A DNA stretch of 64,000 bases from Neptuniibacter sp048548695. Its GTDB lineage: Bacteria > Pseudomonadota > Gammaproteobacteria > Pseudomonadales > Balneatricaceae. Positions 8,170 to 16,391 of this stretch are shown here, one piece after another (the stretch's first letter is position 1; each line of letters begins with the position of its first letter). The stretch lies in the NCBI RefSeq assembly GCF_048548695.1, contig NZ_JBLYIF010000004.1; one strand, given 5' to 3'. Position numbers and translations under genes: made by a program. Below the pieces are notes generated by a model. It searched no databases and was not told the origin of the DNA. It saw nothing but the letters and a program-made list of their open reading frames with translations.

Positions 8170-10407
8170 TTAAAAACGGTAGCTGAGTGTCACGTTGGCA
8201 CTGCGGGCATCACCCAGATAGACGATGCTGCCACCACGGTAGATAGCGGTGTAGTACTCCTTGTCGGCCACATTCTGCACATTGGCACGCAGTGACAAGT
8301 CCGGCTGGATCTGCCACAGGGCAAACAGGTCAACCACGGAATAGCCTGGTGCGCGGATGTTCAGGCTGGCACCGGTATCCGGCTGGCCGCCAAACATTTC
8401 GCTGGCATAGGTCAGGTTACCGCCAAAGGCAAAGTCAGAGGTCAGCTGGTATTTCAGCTGCAGGCTGGCGCTTTTCTCAGCAAAGTTGGCTTTGGGCAAG
8501 CCGATGATGTCAGGGTTATAAGATTCCAGCGTCTCTGAGTTCATCAGCGCGATACCAAATTGCCCGCTGAGTTTATCGGTTAGGTTACCCGATAGGCCGA
8601 GTTCGATACCTTCCACCCGGTTTTTGCCGGTGTTGAGGGTACCGCCGGTTGAGTATGAATCGGAGCCGCCCTCGATGACATCATCCTTGGTGGTCTGGAA
8701 TACCGCAGCCGTCAGTAGCAGCTGCTCGTCCATTAGGTTCCATTTGGTGCCCAGCTCCCAGTTGGTAGACTGCTCCGGTTCCGCATGGGCATAGTTACCA
8801 TCGCTGTCGACACACAGACCGCCGTAGCCACAGCTGGACCCGGCATCGGCTTCACCACCGTTGATATTGGAGGAGGTGCTCCAGCTGGCGTAAACATTAC
8901 CGTTTGCCCAGGGTGAGAACACCACCCCCAGATGACCGTTCCAGAATCCATCGCTGAAGGCGTAGTTGGCTTCAGGAATAATGGTGCCGCGAAGCTCCCG
9001 TTCGGCGGTCCATAGCTTGTAATCGAAGTGGTCGTAGCGTACACCGCCAAACAGTTCCCAGTCCTGGTTCAGGGTGATGGTATCCATCAGGTAAACCGAC
9101 CAGGTTTTCAGGCTCAGGTCTGACATTTTGTCACTTTTGCTGGTGCTACCTTGCCATAGGTTATTGTCAGCATTGTAGGGGTCAATGGTGAAAGTGTTGG
9201 TCTGATCGACACTGTAATTACCCGCCGCAACATCTTCTTGGGCGTATTCAACACCAGCGACGATGGTATGCCGTTTGCCACCCAGATCGGTGTCAATGAT
9301 CAGGTTGGTCTGGTTGCCAAAGTAGTCATTATCTTGCCAGCCGGTAAAGGAACGGATATCGCCCCGGCGTGCACTGTAAGCGGTGATAATGTAGTCGTTA
9401 CTGGTATTGCCGATACGGGTTTTGTTCTCGAGTCGCGCGGCATCTGAGAGCTGGTAATCCGCAGCGAGGGTGAAGATGTCGGCACTGGATTTCTGGAAAT
9501 CCAGGCTATCCTGACCCACATAGTCGTACTTGTTGAATGATTGGTTATTACGGTCAAATGCCACGCCGGGATCGGTACGGTCATCGGCGCGGAAGTAATA
9601 ATAATCTGCCGACAGCTTCAAATCATCGGTGGCCTGAAGTACACCAGACAGCAGGGCACCCTGACGCTGTTCAGCGGCCGGGTCACGGTCGGGAATATCG
9701 GTTTCGCCATAAAGGGCGTTGAGTCGTATCGCCAGACTGTCGTTGACCACCCGGTTGGCATCAAAGGTAAAACGGTGATAATCGTCGGTGCCCAGGCCGC
9801 CCTCAAGTTTGTTGAAATCATCATCCAGGCTGGCTTTCTTGGTGACGGTGTTTACCGCACCCCCAGTGGTGCCACGACCGGCAAAGGTGGAGCTTGGGCC
9901 TTTGCTGATTTCTACCTGTTCCAGGGCAAAGGTGTCGCGAGTGATCAGACCGGGTTCACGCAGGCCATCAGTGAACACATCACTGCGGGCTTCATAACCC
10001 CGGATAATATAGCGGTCACCAAAGGAGTTGCCGCCTTCGCCGGTACCCAGAGTGATGCCCGGCTGGGCGCTCAGCAGGTCTTTCAGTTCATTTTTACCCG
10101 ACTCGTCGATCACATCCTTGGTCAGAACCGTCATGGTCTGCGGGGTGTCGGCAATATCCCGGGTGTGTTTACTGTCCGAGAGTTTTTTCGCCTTATAGGA
10201 TGCACCTGGTTCGGCATAGGGGTTGGCATCAGGCGCAATGCCGCTGTCTTCTACGACTAGGGCATCCAGCTGAACCTCTTGCGCCTGAGCGGTCAGGGGC
10301 AGGGCGGCTGCCACGGCCAGCGCCAGACCACTGGCTAGTGAAATAGAGGACGGCACCCGGGTAAAACTCTGGTTCAGGTAGATGGGTGGAAGCGTTTTTT
10401 TGGACAT
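8170..10407 (-). CDS. TonB-dependent siderophore receptor (catecholate type, Fiu/PiuA-like)
   Basis: 745 residues from the ATG at 10407 (AAGGGG seven bases upstream). Signal peptide with LAVAAALPLTAQAQ; TonB box region QLDALVV just after; plug domain (TPQTMTVLTKDVID, GNSFGDRYIIRGYEARSD, LEQVEISKGPSSTFAGRG); then a 22-strand barrel ending ANVTLSYRF with the terminal aromatic residue. It imports a ferric siderophore across the outer membrane. Pairing with piuC points to a catecholate ligand. It lies 51 bases after tonB in the same transcription unit and has no Fur-like box of its own in that gap. Confidence 0.95.
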   Translation of the reverse strand: MSKKTLPPIYLNQSFTRVPSSISLASGLALAVAAALPLTAQAQEVQLDALVVEDSGIAPDANPYAEPGASYKAKKLSDSKHTRDIADTPQTMTVLTKDVIDESGKNELKDLLSAQPGITLGTGEGGNSFGDRYIIRGYEARSDVFTDGLREPGLITRDTFALEQVEISKGPSSTFAGRGTTGGAVNTVTKKASLDDDFNKLEGGLGTDDYHRFTFDANRVVNDSLAIRLNALYGETDIPDRDPAAEQRQGALLSGVLQATDDLKLSADYYYFRADDRTDPGVAFDRNNQSFNKYDYVGQDSLDFQKSSADIFTLAADYQLSDAARLENKTRIGNTSNDYIITAYSARRGDIRSFTGWQDNDYFGNQTNLIIDTDLGGKRHTIVAGVEYAQEDVAAGNYSVDQTNTFTIDPYNADNNLWQGSTSKSDKMSDLSLKTWSVYLMDTITLNQDWELFGGVRYDHFDYKLWTAERELRGTIIPEANYAFSDGFWNGHLGVVFSPWANGNVYASWSTSSNINGGEADAGSSCGYGGLCVDSDGNYAHAEPEQSTNWELGTKWNLMDEQLLLTAAVFQTTKDDVIEGGSDSYSTGGTLNTGKNRVEGIELGLSGNLTDKLSGQFGIALMNSETLESYNPDIIGLPKANFAEKSASLQLKYQLTSDFAFGGNLTYASEMFGGQPDTGASLNIRAPGYSVVDLFALWQIQPDLSLRANVQNVADKEYYTAIYRGGSIVYLGDARSANVTLSYRF

Positions 10408-10458
10408 AGGAATCCCCTTAACAGGCATAGAGCTGTTATTTTTCAGATAGTTAATAGG

Positions 10459-11241
10459 TTATTGGTTGAGTCGAAACTCGATCGGAATTTTGATAGTCAG
10501 TTCCGGTTCGCTGATAGCGTCCGGAAACGGTGGTAACGGACTGGCTGTTGTCAGCATCTGGATGACTGCTTGATTCAACCGCGGATAGCCCGCGCCTTTG
10601 AGTATTTTGTAATCAAGCAAGCGGCCATTGGCGGCCAGCCGGAAACTGATGTTGACTACCCCCTCTTCGCCCCGGCGACGAGAGGTGATGGGGTAACGTT
10701 TGTGTTTGGCCAGATGGGCCTGGATTAAAGCAAAGTAGGAACGCACAGCGCCTGGATTGCCACCGGACGTTAAACTATTGCTGCGGCCGGTGGATTGCTT
10801 GCGTTGGGCCTGGTGATTGTCTTGCTGCTGCGCCGGTTGCTGCGAAGATTGCTTGGTAGCCGTGTGTTCTGCGGGCACTTTGGCTTGTTTAACGCTGTTT
10901 TTTACGGGTTCAGGCTCAGGCTGTTGTGTTACCTGAATGGCCTCAGGTTCGGCCTGGAGTCGTGGTTGTATTTTGGGTTCGGCCTGCTGTGGGGCTGGTG
11001 TGGGTTCCGGCGGCTTTACCGCAGGTTCCGGGTCTGTTACCACGGGTTCAGGTCGCTGCTGGCTGTCCTGATTGGCATTGGCACTGCCCAAGTCACCCAG
11101 CATGCCGAGATCAATTTCAATGCCGGTATCGCCCTGTGCCTGTGCGCCTGATTGGGCGTTGTGGCTTAGATACAGCGCAGCCAACAGGTGCAAAGAGACT
11201 GCCGTCAGGATGGCTACCCCATAATGCCGCCAGTGAATCAT
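10459..11241 (-). CDS. tonB: TonB energy-transducing protein
   Basis: 260 residues. N-terminal anchor (YGVAILTAVSLHLLAALYL, with the conserved Ser-His), a long periplasmic linker rich in Pro/Glu/Gln/Lys (about residues 60-140), and a C-terminal TonB domain (YPITSRRRGEEGVVNISFRL; GAGYPRLNQAVIQ; PLPPFPDAI). It carries proton-motive energy from ExbB/ExbD to outer-membrane receptors. Its ATG overlaps the upstream exbD stop (ATGA). Dedicated to the receptor downstream, by position. Confidence 0.95.
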   Translation of the reverse strand: MIHWRHYGVAILTAVSLHLLAALYLSHNAQSGAQAQGDTGIEIDLGMLGDLGSANANQDSQQRPEPVVTDPEPAVKPPEPTPAPQQAEPKIQPRLQAEPEAIQVTQQPEPEPVKNSVKQAKVPAEHTATKQSSQQPAQQQDNHQAQRKQSTGRSNSLTSGGNPGAVRSYFALIQAHLAKHKRYPITSRRRGEEGVVNISFRLAANGRLLDYKILKGAGYPRLNQAVIQMLTTASPLPPFPDAISEPELTIKIPIEFRLNQ

Positions 11242-11666
11242 GGTGCGACACCTGTGATCAGGCGGGTGGCCAGTGATATCCGTTGAATACCTGCTGCGTG
11301 TACCAGACGCAGGCGTTGCTGCAGCTGGCTGACCGGTAGTTGCGCATCAGCCTTGACCAACAGTGGCAGGCTTGAGTCAGATCGGCTGCTGGCCAACTGA
11401 TTTAACGGGTTTTCCAGCAGACTGTGCGCCACCAGGTTGCCATCCAGATAACAGTTTCCTGCAGCATCAATCAACAGTTCATGGCGCTGCTGGTCGTTAT
11501 CAGTATTGGCTTGTGATTCTGGCAGCTGGATATTCGCCGGATCGCTGGTTTGTATATGACCTGCGACCATAAAGAAGATCAGCATCAGAAACACCACGTT
11601 GATCAGTGGAATGAGATTGTCATCATTTCCCAGGGTGCTGGGCTTTTGTGCTGCAGGAATCATCAT
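11238..11666 (-). CDS. exbD: ExbD/TolR family biopolymer transport protein (second copy)
   Basis: 142 residues. A short N-terminus, one membrane segment with the proton-carrying Asp replaced by Asn (LIPLINVVFLMLIFFMVAG; most ExbD read PLIDV), and a periplasmic TolR-like domain. The missing Asp suggests it cannot relay protons itself and works as partner of the first ExbD. It overlaps its neighbours on both sides by ATGA. Confidence 0.92.
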   Translation of the reverse strand: MMIPAAQKPSTLGNDDNLIPLINVVFLMLIFFMVAGHIQTSDPANIQLPESQANTDNDQQRHELLIDAAGNCYLDGNLVAHSLLENPLNQLASSRSDSSLPLLVKADAQLPVSQLQQRLRLVHAAGIQRISLATRLITGVAP

Positions 11667-12061
11667 GGCATCAGGACTCCGCTCAAGGAGACTTTTTCAG
11701 CCCCGGCCTGATGCAGACGGTCCAGTAACTCTATCAGTGCCTGGGTAGAGACATCGGCCTTGGCACTCAAGACAAAGGCGGAGGCGGGTGCCTGGTTTAT
11801 CAGCGCTTGCAGTTGTGCTGTCTGCTGGCTGGGATAACGTTGCCCGTCTATGCGGATGATGCCCTGATTATCCTGGAGTTCGATCTGGGTGATCTGTTCA
11901 GGTTCCCCGGTAGCCGCTGATGCGACAGGCAGATTAATTTGGCGCGTCTGCACAAAGCTCGACGACAGCATAAAAAACAACAGCAAGATAAATACCACAT
12001 CAATTAATGGGGTCAGGCTGATAGCCCTTCTGCGGCTTATTGTCTGTAGCTCAAGCAACAC
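11663..12061 (-). CDS. exbD: ExbD/TolR family biopolymer transport protein (first copy)
   Basis: 132 residues if started at the GTG at 12061, inside the exbB stop region with GGAG nine bases upstream; a GTG at 12103 would add 14 residues and overlap exbB by 53 bases. One membrane segment with the canonical proton-relay Asp (ISLTPLIDVVFILLLFFML) and a periplasmic domain. With ExbB it forms the proton channel that drives TonB. Two different exbD genes in tandem are characteristic of ExbB-ExbD1-ExbD2-TonB systems. Confidence 0.93.
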   Translation of the reverse strand: MLLELQTISRRRAISLTPLIDVVFILLLFFMLSSSFVQTRQINLPVASAATGEPEQITQIELQDNQGIIRIDGQRYPSQQTAQLQALINQAPASAFVLSAKADVSTQALIELLDRLHQAGAEKVSLSGVLMP

Positions 12062-12866
12062 GCTTGATATCTCCGCTGCCAGTCTTGCTGGTGGTTTGTT
12101 CACAGGTAAATACCTGCGTCACAGCATCGTTCATGCGGGCTGCTACACGTTCATTTTTACGTTCCAGCCAGGCATGGACAATCAATACCGGGATCGCTAC
12201 CGACAGTCCCACGGCAGTCGTTAGCAGAGCCTGCCAGATACCCCCGGACAGTGTCGCCGGGTCAACTTGGCTGCCGGCCGCTTCCATCTGCTGAAAGGCG
12301 GTGATCATGCCCAGTACGGTGCCCAGCAAACCCAGTAGTGGGCTGAGCGTGGCGATAACTTCCAGAGGCCGCAGCAGGCTGCGTAATTGGTTTAGGTGTT
12401 TTTGTGCCAGCCGGCTAAGTTCTTCCTGTAATAATTCAGGGTTGAGGTGGTTGCGGTGTGACATTGCTGTAGCCACCAAAGCCGAAATCGGGCGGTGTGT
12501 TTTCAGGCAGGTGAGGGCGGTCTCGGTGTCGCGCTTACGCCAGTGGTTCAGGGCCATGCTGACATCGGTCGTGCGCTCAGGTTGCAGCAGCAGCAACTGC
12601 CATACTTTGATCAGTAAAATGCTTAAAGCAACGATAGAAAATCCCAACAAAATCCATACCACGGGTCCACCGGTCTGCAGTAGGTCCAGAATGCGTTCAG
12701 TGCCAGGCAGAGGGTAGATTTGTGCTGCATTATCTGCGTTGGAACTGACGATTTCAGCTGTAAAGTCTGAACGGATCTCAGCTGTCGCCGGCACTAAAGA
12801 GCCTGTCTGAGAAGGTGCTTGGGTTGCATGCAGCAATGGGGTGCTGGATTCGACTTGGCTGGCCAC
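12051..12866 (-). CDS. exbB: ExbB/TolQ/MotA family proton channel protein
   Basis: 271 residues from the GTG at 12866 (GGAG six bases upstream). The open frame extends to 13070, but the upstream ATGs at 12911-12917 lie inside a Fur-like box, so a downstream start fits promoter geometry better. A polar N-terminus of about 50 residues precedes TM1 (PVVWILLGFSIVALSILLI); TM2 and TM3 flank LLGTVLGMITAFQQM and LLTTAVGLSVAIPVLIVHAW. First gene of the iron operon, pentameric channel for TonB energisation. Confidence 0.94.
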   Translation of the reverse strand: MASQVESSTPLLHATQAPSQTGSLVPATAEIRSDFTAEIVSSNADNAAQIYPLPGTERILDLLQTGGPVVWILLGFSIVALSILLIKVWQLLLLQPERTTDVSMALNHWRKRDTETALTCLKTHRPISALVATAMSHRNHLNPELLQEELSRLAQKHLNQLRSLLRPLEVIATLSPLLGLLGTVLGMITAFQQMEAAGSQVDPATLSGGIWQALLTTAVGLSVAIPVLIVHAWLERKNERVAARMNDAVTQVFTCEQTTSKTGSGDIKRVA

Positions 12867-12902
12867 GATAGTCTCCGATGTAATTTTTAACGTAATATTA
12901 AA

Positions 12903-12938
12903 CGGAATCATTCTCATTAGCAATACATTATCATTTAG
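12903..12938 (-). promoter_or_regulatory. Two overlapping Fur-like boxes ahead of exbB
   Basis: Read on the minus strand, 12938-12920 matches the 19-base Fur consensus at about 11 positions and 12921-12903 at about 13 (core AATGAGAATGATTC). They lie 37-72 bases upstream of the exbB GTG, with TTGCAA at 12960-12955 as a possible -35. Fur binding would repress the whole operon when iron is plentiful. The core on the plus strand, GAATCATT-NN-CATT, recurs at the candidate small RNA promoter at 51683. Confidence 0.7.
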
Positions 12939-13055
12939 GTTTGCGAATGTTGCTTTGCAATAAATAGGAATGTTGTTAAAGCGGAGTTGGAAGCAGAAAG
13001 CTGTCAGGGGCTTGCGGATATTGCAGAGGCAGGCAGTGACCAGAGGTAGATAAAG

Positions 13056-13076
13056 CAGCCGGTATAGCACCGGCTG
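13056..13076 (-). terminator. Hairpin after the CDF exporter gene
   Basis: CAGCCGGT, a 5-base loop, then ACCGGCTG (8-bp stem), followed on the minus strand by CTTTATC. Placed 13 bases after the stop of the CDF gene, it would separate that unit from the exbB promoter. The T-run is short. Confidence 0.5.
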
Positions 13077-13088
13077 AGAGGAGGGTAA

Positions 13089-13709
13089 TTATGCAGTGCG
13101 CAGTTCCGCGATGCTTTGACGGATAATGTATTGGGCACCCCACAGACCAAGCCCGGCAATGCCAACCCCTACCAGCACATCAGGCCAGCCAGTCTGGCTG
13201 AGCCAGACGCCACCGCCAGCACTGATAACAGCAATATTGGCGATAGCATCATTACGAGAGCAGATCCAAATCGATTCATGATTCGCATCGCCTTTGCGAT
13301 GGCGATACAACAGCAGGGCAACGCTGACATTGGTGAGTAGCGCCAGCAGACCAATCACGCCCATGACTTCAGCCTGTGGCATAACCCCGTCGATCATGTG
13401 ACTGATGGAGCTGTATAACACGTAGAGTCCGACCAGCCCCATACATATCCCCTTAAACAATGCAGCAGCAGCGCGGGTCTGCAGGCTCATGCCGAGTACG
13501 ACCAAAGTAATCGCGTAATTGGCACTGTCGGAAAAAAAGTCCATTGCATCCGCTGTCAGCGACAGGGACTGGCCCAAAGCACCGGCGATCAATTCAACAA
13601 TAAACATCGTAAAATTGGCGATTAGCGCAATCCACAGAATACGCCGGTAACTTTTGTTTTCTATGCTGGCAGATGTGTCGCTGGCGCAGGATGTGCAGTG
13701 TGCACTCAT
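13089..13709 (-). CDS. Cation diffusion facilitator exporter, short form without cytoplasmic domain
   Basis: 206 residues, against about 300 for a usual CDF. Six membrane segments can be traced from IALIANFTMFIVELIAGAL to GVGIAGLGLWGAQYI. TM2 carries the site as DAMDFFSD and TM5 as RNDAIAN, replacing the usual H-x3-D. The protein ends right after TM6, so the C-terminal cytoplasmic regulatory domain is absent. An N-terminal Cys pair (CTSC) may bind metal. The overlap with an ArsR/SmtB zinc-type sensor gene (ATGA) indicates zinc or cobalt export. Confidence 0.88.
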   Translation of the reverse strand: MSAHCTSCASDTSASIENKSYRRILWIALIANFTMFIVELIAGALGQSLSLTADAMDFFSDSANYAITLVVLGMSLQTRAAAALFKGICMGLVGLYVLYSSISHMIDGVMPQAEVMGVIGLLALLTNVSVALLLYRHRKGDANHESIWICSRNDAIANIAVISAGGGVWLSQTGWPDVLVGVGIAGLGLWGAQYIIRQSIAELRTA

Positions 13710-14002
13710 CGCTCTTCCTCCTGTATGTGTTCAATCATATCCTGCAGGGTGCAGCGGATATGCTGGTCGTGGGCATGGTAATAGATATGGCGGCCATCCC
13801 TGCGTGGTTGAATCAGTCGGGCGCCACGTAACAAACGTAAGTGATGGCTGACCAGAGATTGTGAGGCGCCGGTATCTGAGACGATTTGTCCCACGGTTTT
13901 TTCCTGTTCCAGGCAGGCGACCAGAATGGCTAGCCGTGTCGGGTCGCCAAGCAGTTTAAACGTTTCTGCCAGCGAAATGAGGTGGTCATTATTCAGGTGC
14001 AT
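13706..14002 (-). CDS. ArsR/SmtB family metalloregulator with alpha-5 zinc-type site
   Basis: 98-residue winged-helix repressor. The recognition helix region is ASQSLVSHHLRLLRGARLI and the wing RRDGRHIYY. The C-terminal helix carries D79-x-H81-x10-H92-x2-E95, the alpha-5 dimer-interface site of SmtB/CzrA-type zinc/cobalt sensors; no alpha-3 Cys motif (arsenic/cadmium type) is seen. It should release its operator when zinc is high, turning on itself and the coupled CDF exporter. Confidence 0.93.
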   Translation of the reverse strand: MHLNNDHLISLAETFKLLGDPTRLAILVACLEQEKTVGQIVSDTGASQSLVSHHLRLLRGARLIQPRRDGRHIYYHAHDQHIRCTLQDMIEHIQEEER

Positions 14003-14012
14003 AAATTAAAAC

Positions 14013-14040
14013 AAATATATAAACATGTATTCATATATTT
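14013..14040. promoter_or_regulatory. ArsR/SmtB operator
   Basis: AAATATAT and ATATATTT are perfect 8-base arms around a 12-base centre containing ACATGT. This resembles the AT-rich 12-2-12 operators of CzrA/SmtB regulators, and it sits 11-38 bases upstream of the arsR ATG, over the expected promoter. Confidence 0.65.
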
Positions 14041-14183
14041 ATTATAACATGCGCTTTTTCAGGTGCTATTCACTCTTAGTCGCAGCAAAACCTGGGCGTT
14101 GTGCACTATATTCAGCCAGGATTATGGCTGCTGATGTCATGGATGTTGCGCAAATGAGTTATTGCAATCTTATATAAGTAGAT

Positions 14184-14208
14184 AAAAAAAGCCGCTGAAA
14201 CAGCGGCT
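14184..14208 (-). terminator. Intrinsic terminator of the tct operon
   Basis: AGCCGCTG, loop AAA, CAGCGGCT, then seven T on the minus strand, 18 bases after the tctA stop. Confidence 0.88.
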
Positions 14209-14225
14209 CTGAAAGTCAGATACGG

Positions 14226-15779
14226 TTACCCCTCCCCTTCATTAATAGCGGCTTCCGCACCGGTACTGGAGGCGTGTTTGTGGCGATACTGCTGCCAGCA
14301 TTGTTGTATCAACGGCATTAACATAACCAGGGCTGCGATAATAACGATCGTAAGGGTTAGTGGACGCTGCCACAGGAAAGCAAAACTACCATCAGCGATA
14401 GTCAATGCCCGGCTAAGGTTATTTTCCATTAGACCGCCAAGGATATATCCCAGCAGCATAGGTGCCATGGGGAATTCCAGCAGTTTGAGGAATATCGCGA
14501 TAACAGTAATTACAACCATCATTTGAATATCAAAGGTGTTAAAACTGACCAGATAAACCCCGGTAATAGAGAAGAACAGGATTAATGGAATTAGAATTGG
14601 GCGTGGTATCACTAATAGTCGAGAGATATAGGGAATCAGCGGTAGGTTCAGGATTAACAGAACCAGGTTACCGAAGTACATAGAGATAATTACTGACCAG
14701 AACACATCCGGGTTGTCTACAAACAGACGTGGGCCGGGTTGAATACCGTAAGCGATCAGTGCCCCAAGCATGATTGCGGTGGTGCCCGAGCCCGGAATAC
14801 CTAGGGTTAACAGAGGTACGAAAGAACCGGTGGATGCTGCGTTATTGGCAGACTCCGGCGCAGCCAGACCCCGCAGAGAGCCTTTACCGAATTTAAGCTT
14901 TTCTTTGGCTGACGCCAGGTTACGTTCGAGACCGTAAGCCAGAAATGAGGCAATGGTGGCACCCGCCCCTGGCAATACGCCGACCAGGAAACCGAAAACG
15001 GAGGAACGGGCAACAGTTGGCGCGATCTCTTTCACTTCATCACGGCTAAGTTTCATGCTGCCAAGGCTCGACATATCGACCTGCTCTTCTTCCTCCCGGT
15101 GTTGGCCTTTGAGGACTGTCATGACCACTTCGGTTAGCGCAAAGGTCGCCATTGCCAACAGTAGAAAGCTGACCCCGTCAATCAGATCAACGCTGCCAAA
15201 GGTAAAGCGGGTGGCACCGGAGGTGACATCGGTTCCCACAGTGGCAACCATTAGGCCCAGGATGGTCATAAGCAGAGCTTTAATTACCTGTCCTTTACCG
15301 GAAAAGGCAGCTACAGCAGTAAGCCCGAGTATCATCAGTGCGAAATAGTCACCTGACTGAAAACTCAGTGAGACACTAGCCAGAGCTGGCGCGGCGAACA
15401 ATAGAATAATCGCACCGATGGTACCGCCAGTGAATGAAGAATAAGCGGCTAATGCCAGGGCTTTGCCTGCTTGCTTATTCTGCGCCATGGGGTAACCGTC
15501 GAATGCTGTAACAACGGTACTGGCGCATCCTGGTGCATTAATCAGAATTGATGAGGTGGAGCCGCCAAATACGGCACCGTAATAGACTCCAGCCATTAGA
15601 ATGATGCCGGAAGAGGGGTCCAGTCCATAGGTGATAGGGATCATCAGGGCTACGGCGGAGATAGGGCCGAGGCCCGGCAGCATGCCGATGAAGGTACCCG
15701 CAAAACAACCGACCACGACCATGAGTAGGTTAAATGGCATGACCGCTGTGGACAGGCCGGTAAAGATTCCGTCTAACAT
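14226..15779 (-). CDS. tctA: Tripartite tricarboxylate transporter large permease TctA
   Basis: 517 residues from the ATG at 15779, with GGAGG eight bases upstream (within the tctB end). About 12 membrane segments; the conserved GMLPGLGPISAVALMIP near residue 40 and the repeat-related GVLPGAGATIASFLAYG and LGIPGSGTTAIMLGAL are TctA signatures. Large membrane subunit of a secondary, ion-driven uptake system for citrate or other carboxylates. Four bases after tctB. Confidence 0.95.
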   Translation of the reverse strand: MLDGIFTGLSTAVMPFNLLMVVVGCFAGTFIGMLPGLGPISAVALMIPITYGLDPSSGIILMAGVYYGAVFGGSTSSILINAPGCASTVVTAFDGYPMAQNKQAGKALALAAYSSFTGGTIGAIILLFAAPALASVSLSFQSGDYFALMILGLTAVAAFSGKGQVIKALLMTILGLMVATVGTDVTSGATRFTFGSVDLIDGVSFLLLAMATFALTEVVMTVLKGQHREEEEQVDMSSLGSMKLSRDEVKEIAPTVARSSVFGFLVGVLPGAGATIASFLAYGLERNLASAKEKLKFGKGSLRGLAAPESANNAASTGSFVPLLTLGIPGSGTTAIMLGALIAYGIQPGPRLFVDNPDVFWSVIISMYFGNLVLLILNLPLIPYISRLLVIPRPILIPLILFFSITGVYLVSFNTFDIQMMVVITVIAIFLKLLEFPMAPMLLGYILGGLMENNLSRALTIADGSFAFLWQRPLTLTIVIIAALVMLMPLIQQCWQQYRHKHASSTGAEAAINEGEG

Positions 15780-15783
15780 CGAT

Positions 15784-16257
15784 TTAACCTCCAATCAGTT
15801 GAGCAAATACCCGGCCCGGCGCCAGATAAATATCTAGCAACTGGGTTAGAATCAGCCAGATAGCGGCACTAAAAGGCACAGATGCCAGTAACAGGATTTT
15901 TATGCGACGTTCGCCCAGCAGCCAATAGCCGCCGAGCAGAAACAATACGGTAGCAACAAAGAAGCCGAGCCAACCCAATGCAAGGCCAAACAGTACGATC
16001 AGCCCCAGTAACTTTGCCACCAGGCTGAAGTGATACCCAGCCAATTTCAGTGTCTGACTTTTATCTCTGGATGCAGTTACTAGCAGAGCGGTGGACAATA
16101 CCAGGCCGATAACCGCCAGCGCATTGGGCAGGGTCCGGCCATGAAAAGGAGCGAATTCATCACCGGGTAATAGCGGAATGTGGCCTGCATAGTATCCGTA
16201 AGTGGCGGACAGTAATAAAAATATCAGTCCACCGATATGGTCTTTAGTGATTTGCAT
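15784..16257 (-). CDS. tctB: Tripartite tricarboxylate transporter small subunit TctB
   Basis: 157 residues with four membrane segments (IGGLIFLLLSATYGYYAG; LPNALAVIGLVLSTALLV; LLGLIVLFGLALGWLGFF; ILLLASVPFSAAIWLILT), the small-subunit pattern. AGGAG lies five bases before the ATG. Works with TctA and the binding protein TctC. Confidence 0.92.
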   Translation of the reverse strand: MQITKDHIGGLIFLLLSATYGYYAGHIPLLPGDEFAPFHGRTLPNALAVIGLVLSTALLVTASRDKSQTLKLAGYHFSLVAKLLGLIVLFGLALGWLGFFVATVLFLLGGYWLLGERRIKILLLASVPFSAAIWLILTQLLDIYLAPGRVFAQLIGG

Positions 16258-16320
16258 GTGGACTCCTGTGACAGGCAGCCTGCCAGCGGAATGTTGTCAA
16301 AATCTTGTTCGGCTCAGTCT

Positions 16321-16356
16321 TAAAAAACCGGTCAGAGGCCTTGCTGACATGACCGG
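16321..16356 (-). terminator. Hairpin plus T-run between tctC and tctB
   Basis: CCGGTCA (16328-16334) pairs with TGACCGG (16350-16356), followed on the minus strand by six T. It lies 36 bases after the tctC stop. A partial terminator here would make binding protein in excess over the permease, as in many transporter operons. A competing inner stem (GTCAG/CTGAC) is present. Confidence 0.65.
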
Positions 16357-16391
16357 AAAAATTGGGCCATTACAATGTGCGTACTGCTAAA

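Noticed and set aside
9541..10260. 239-residue plus-strand frame inside the receptor gene
   Set aside because: Shadow of the TonB-dependent receptor, which has full family motifs on the other strand.
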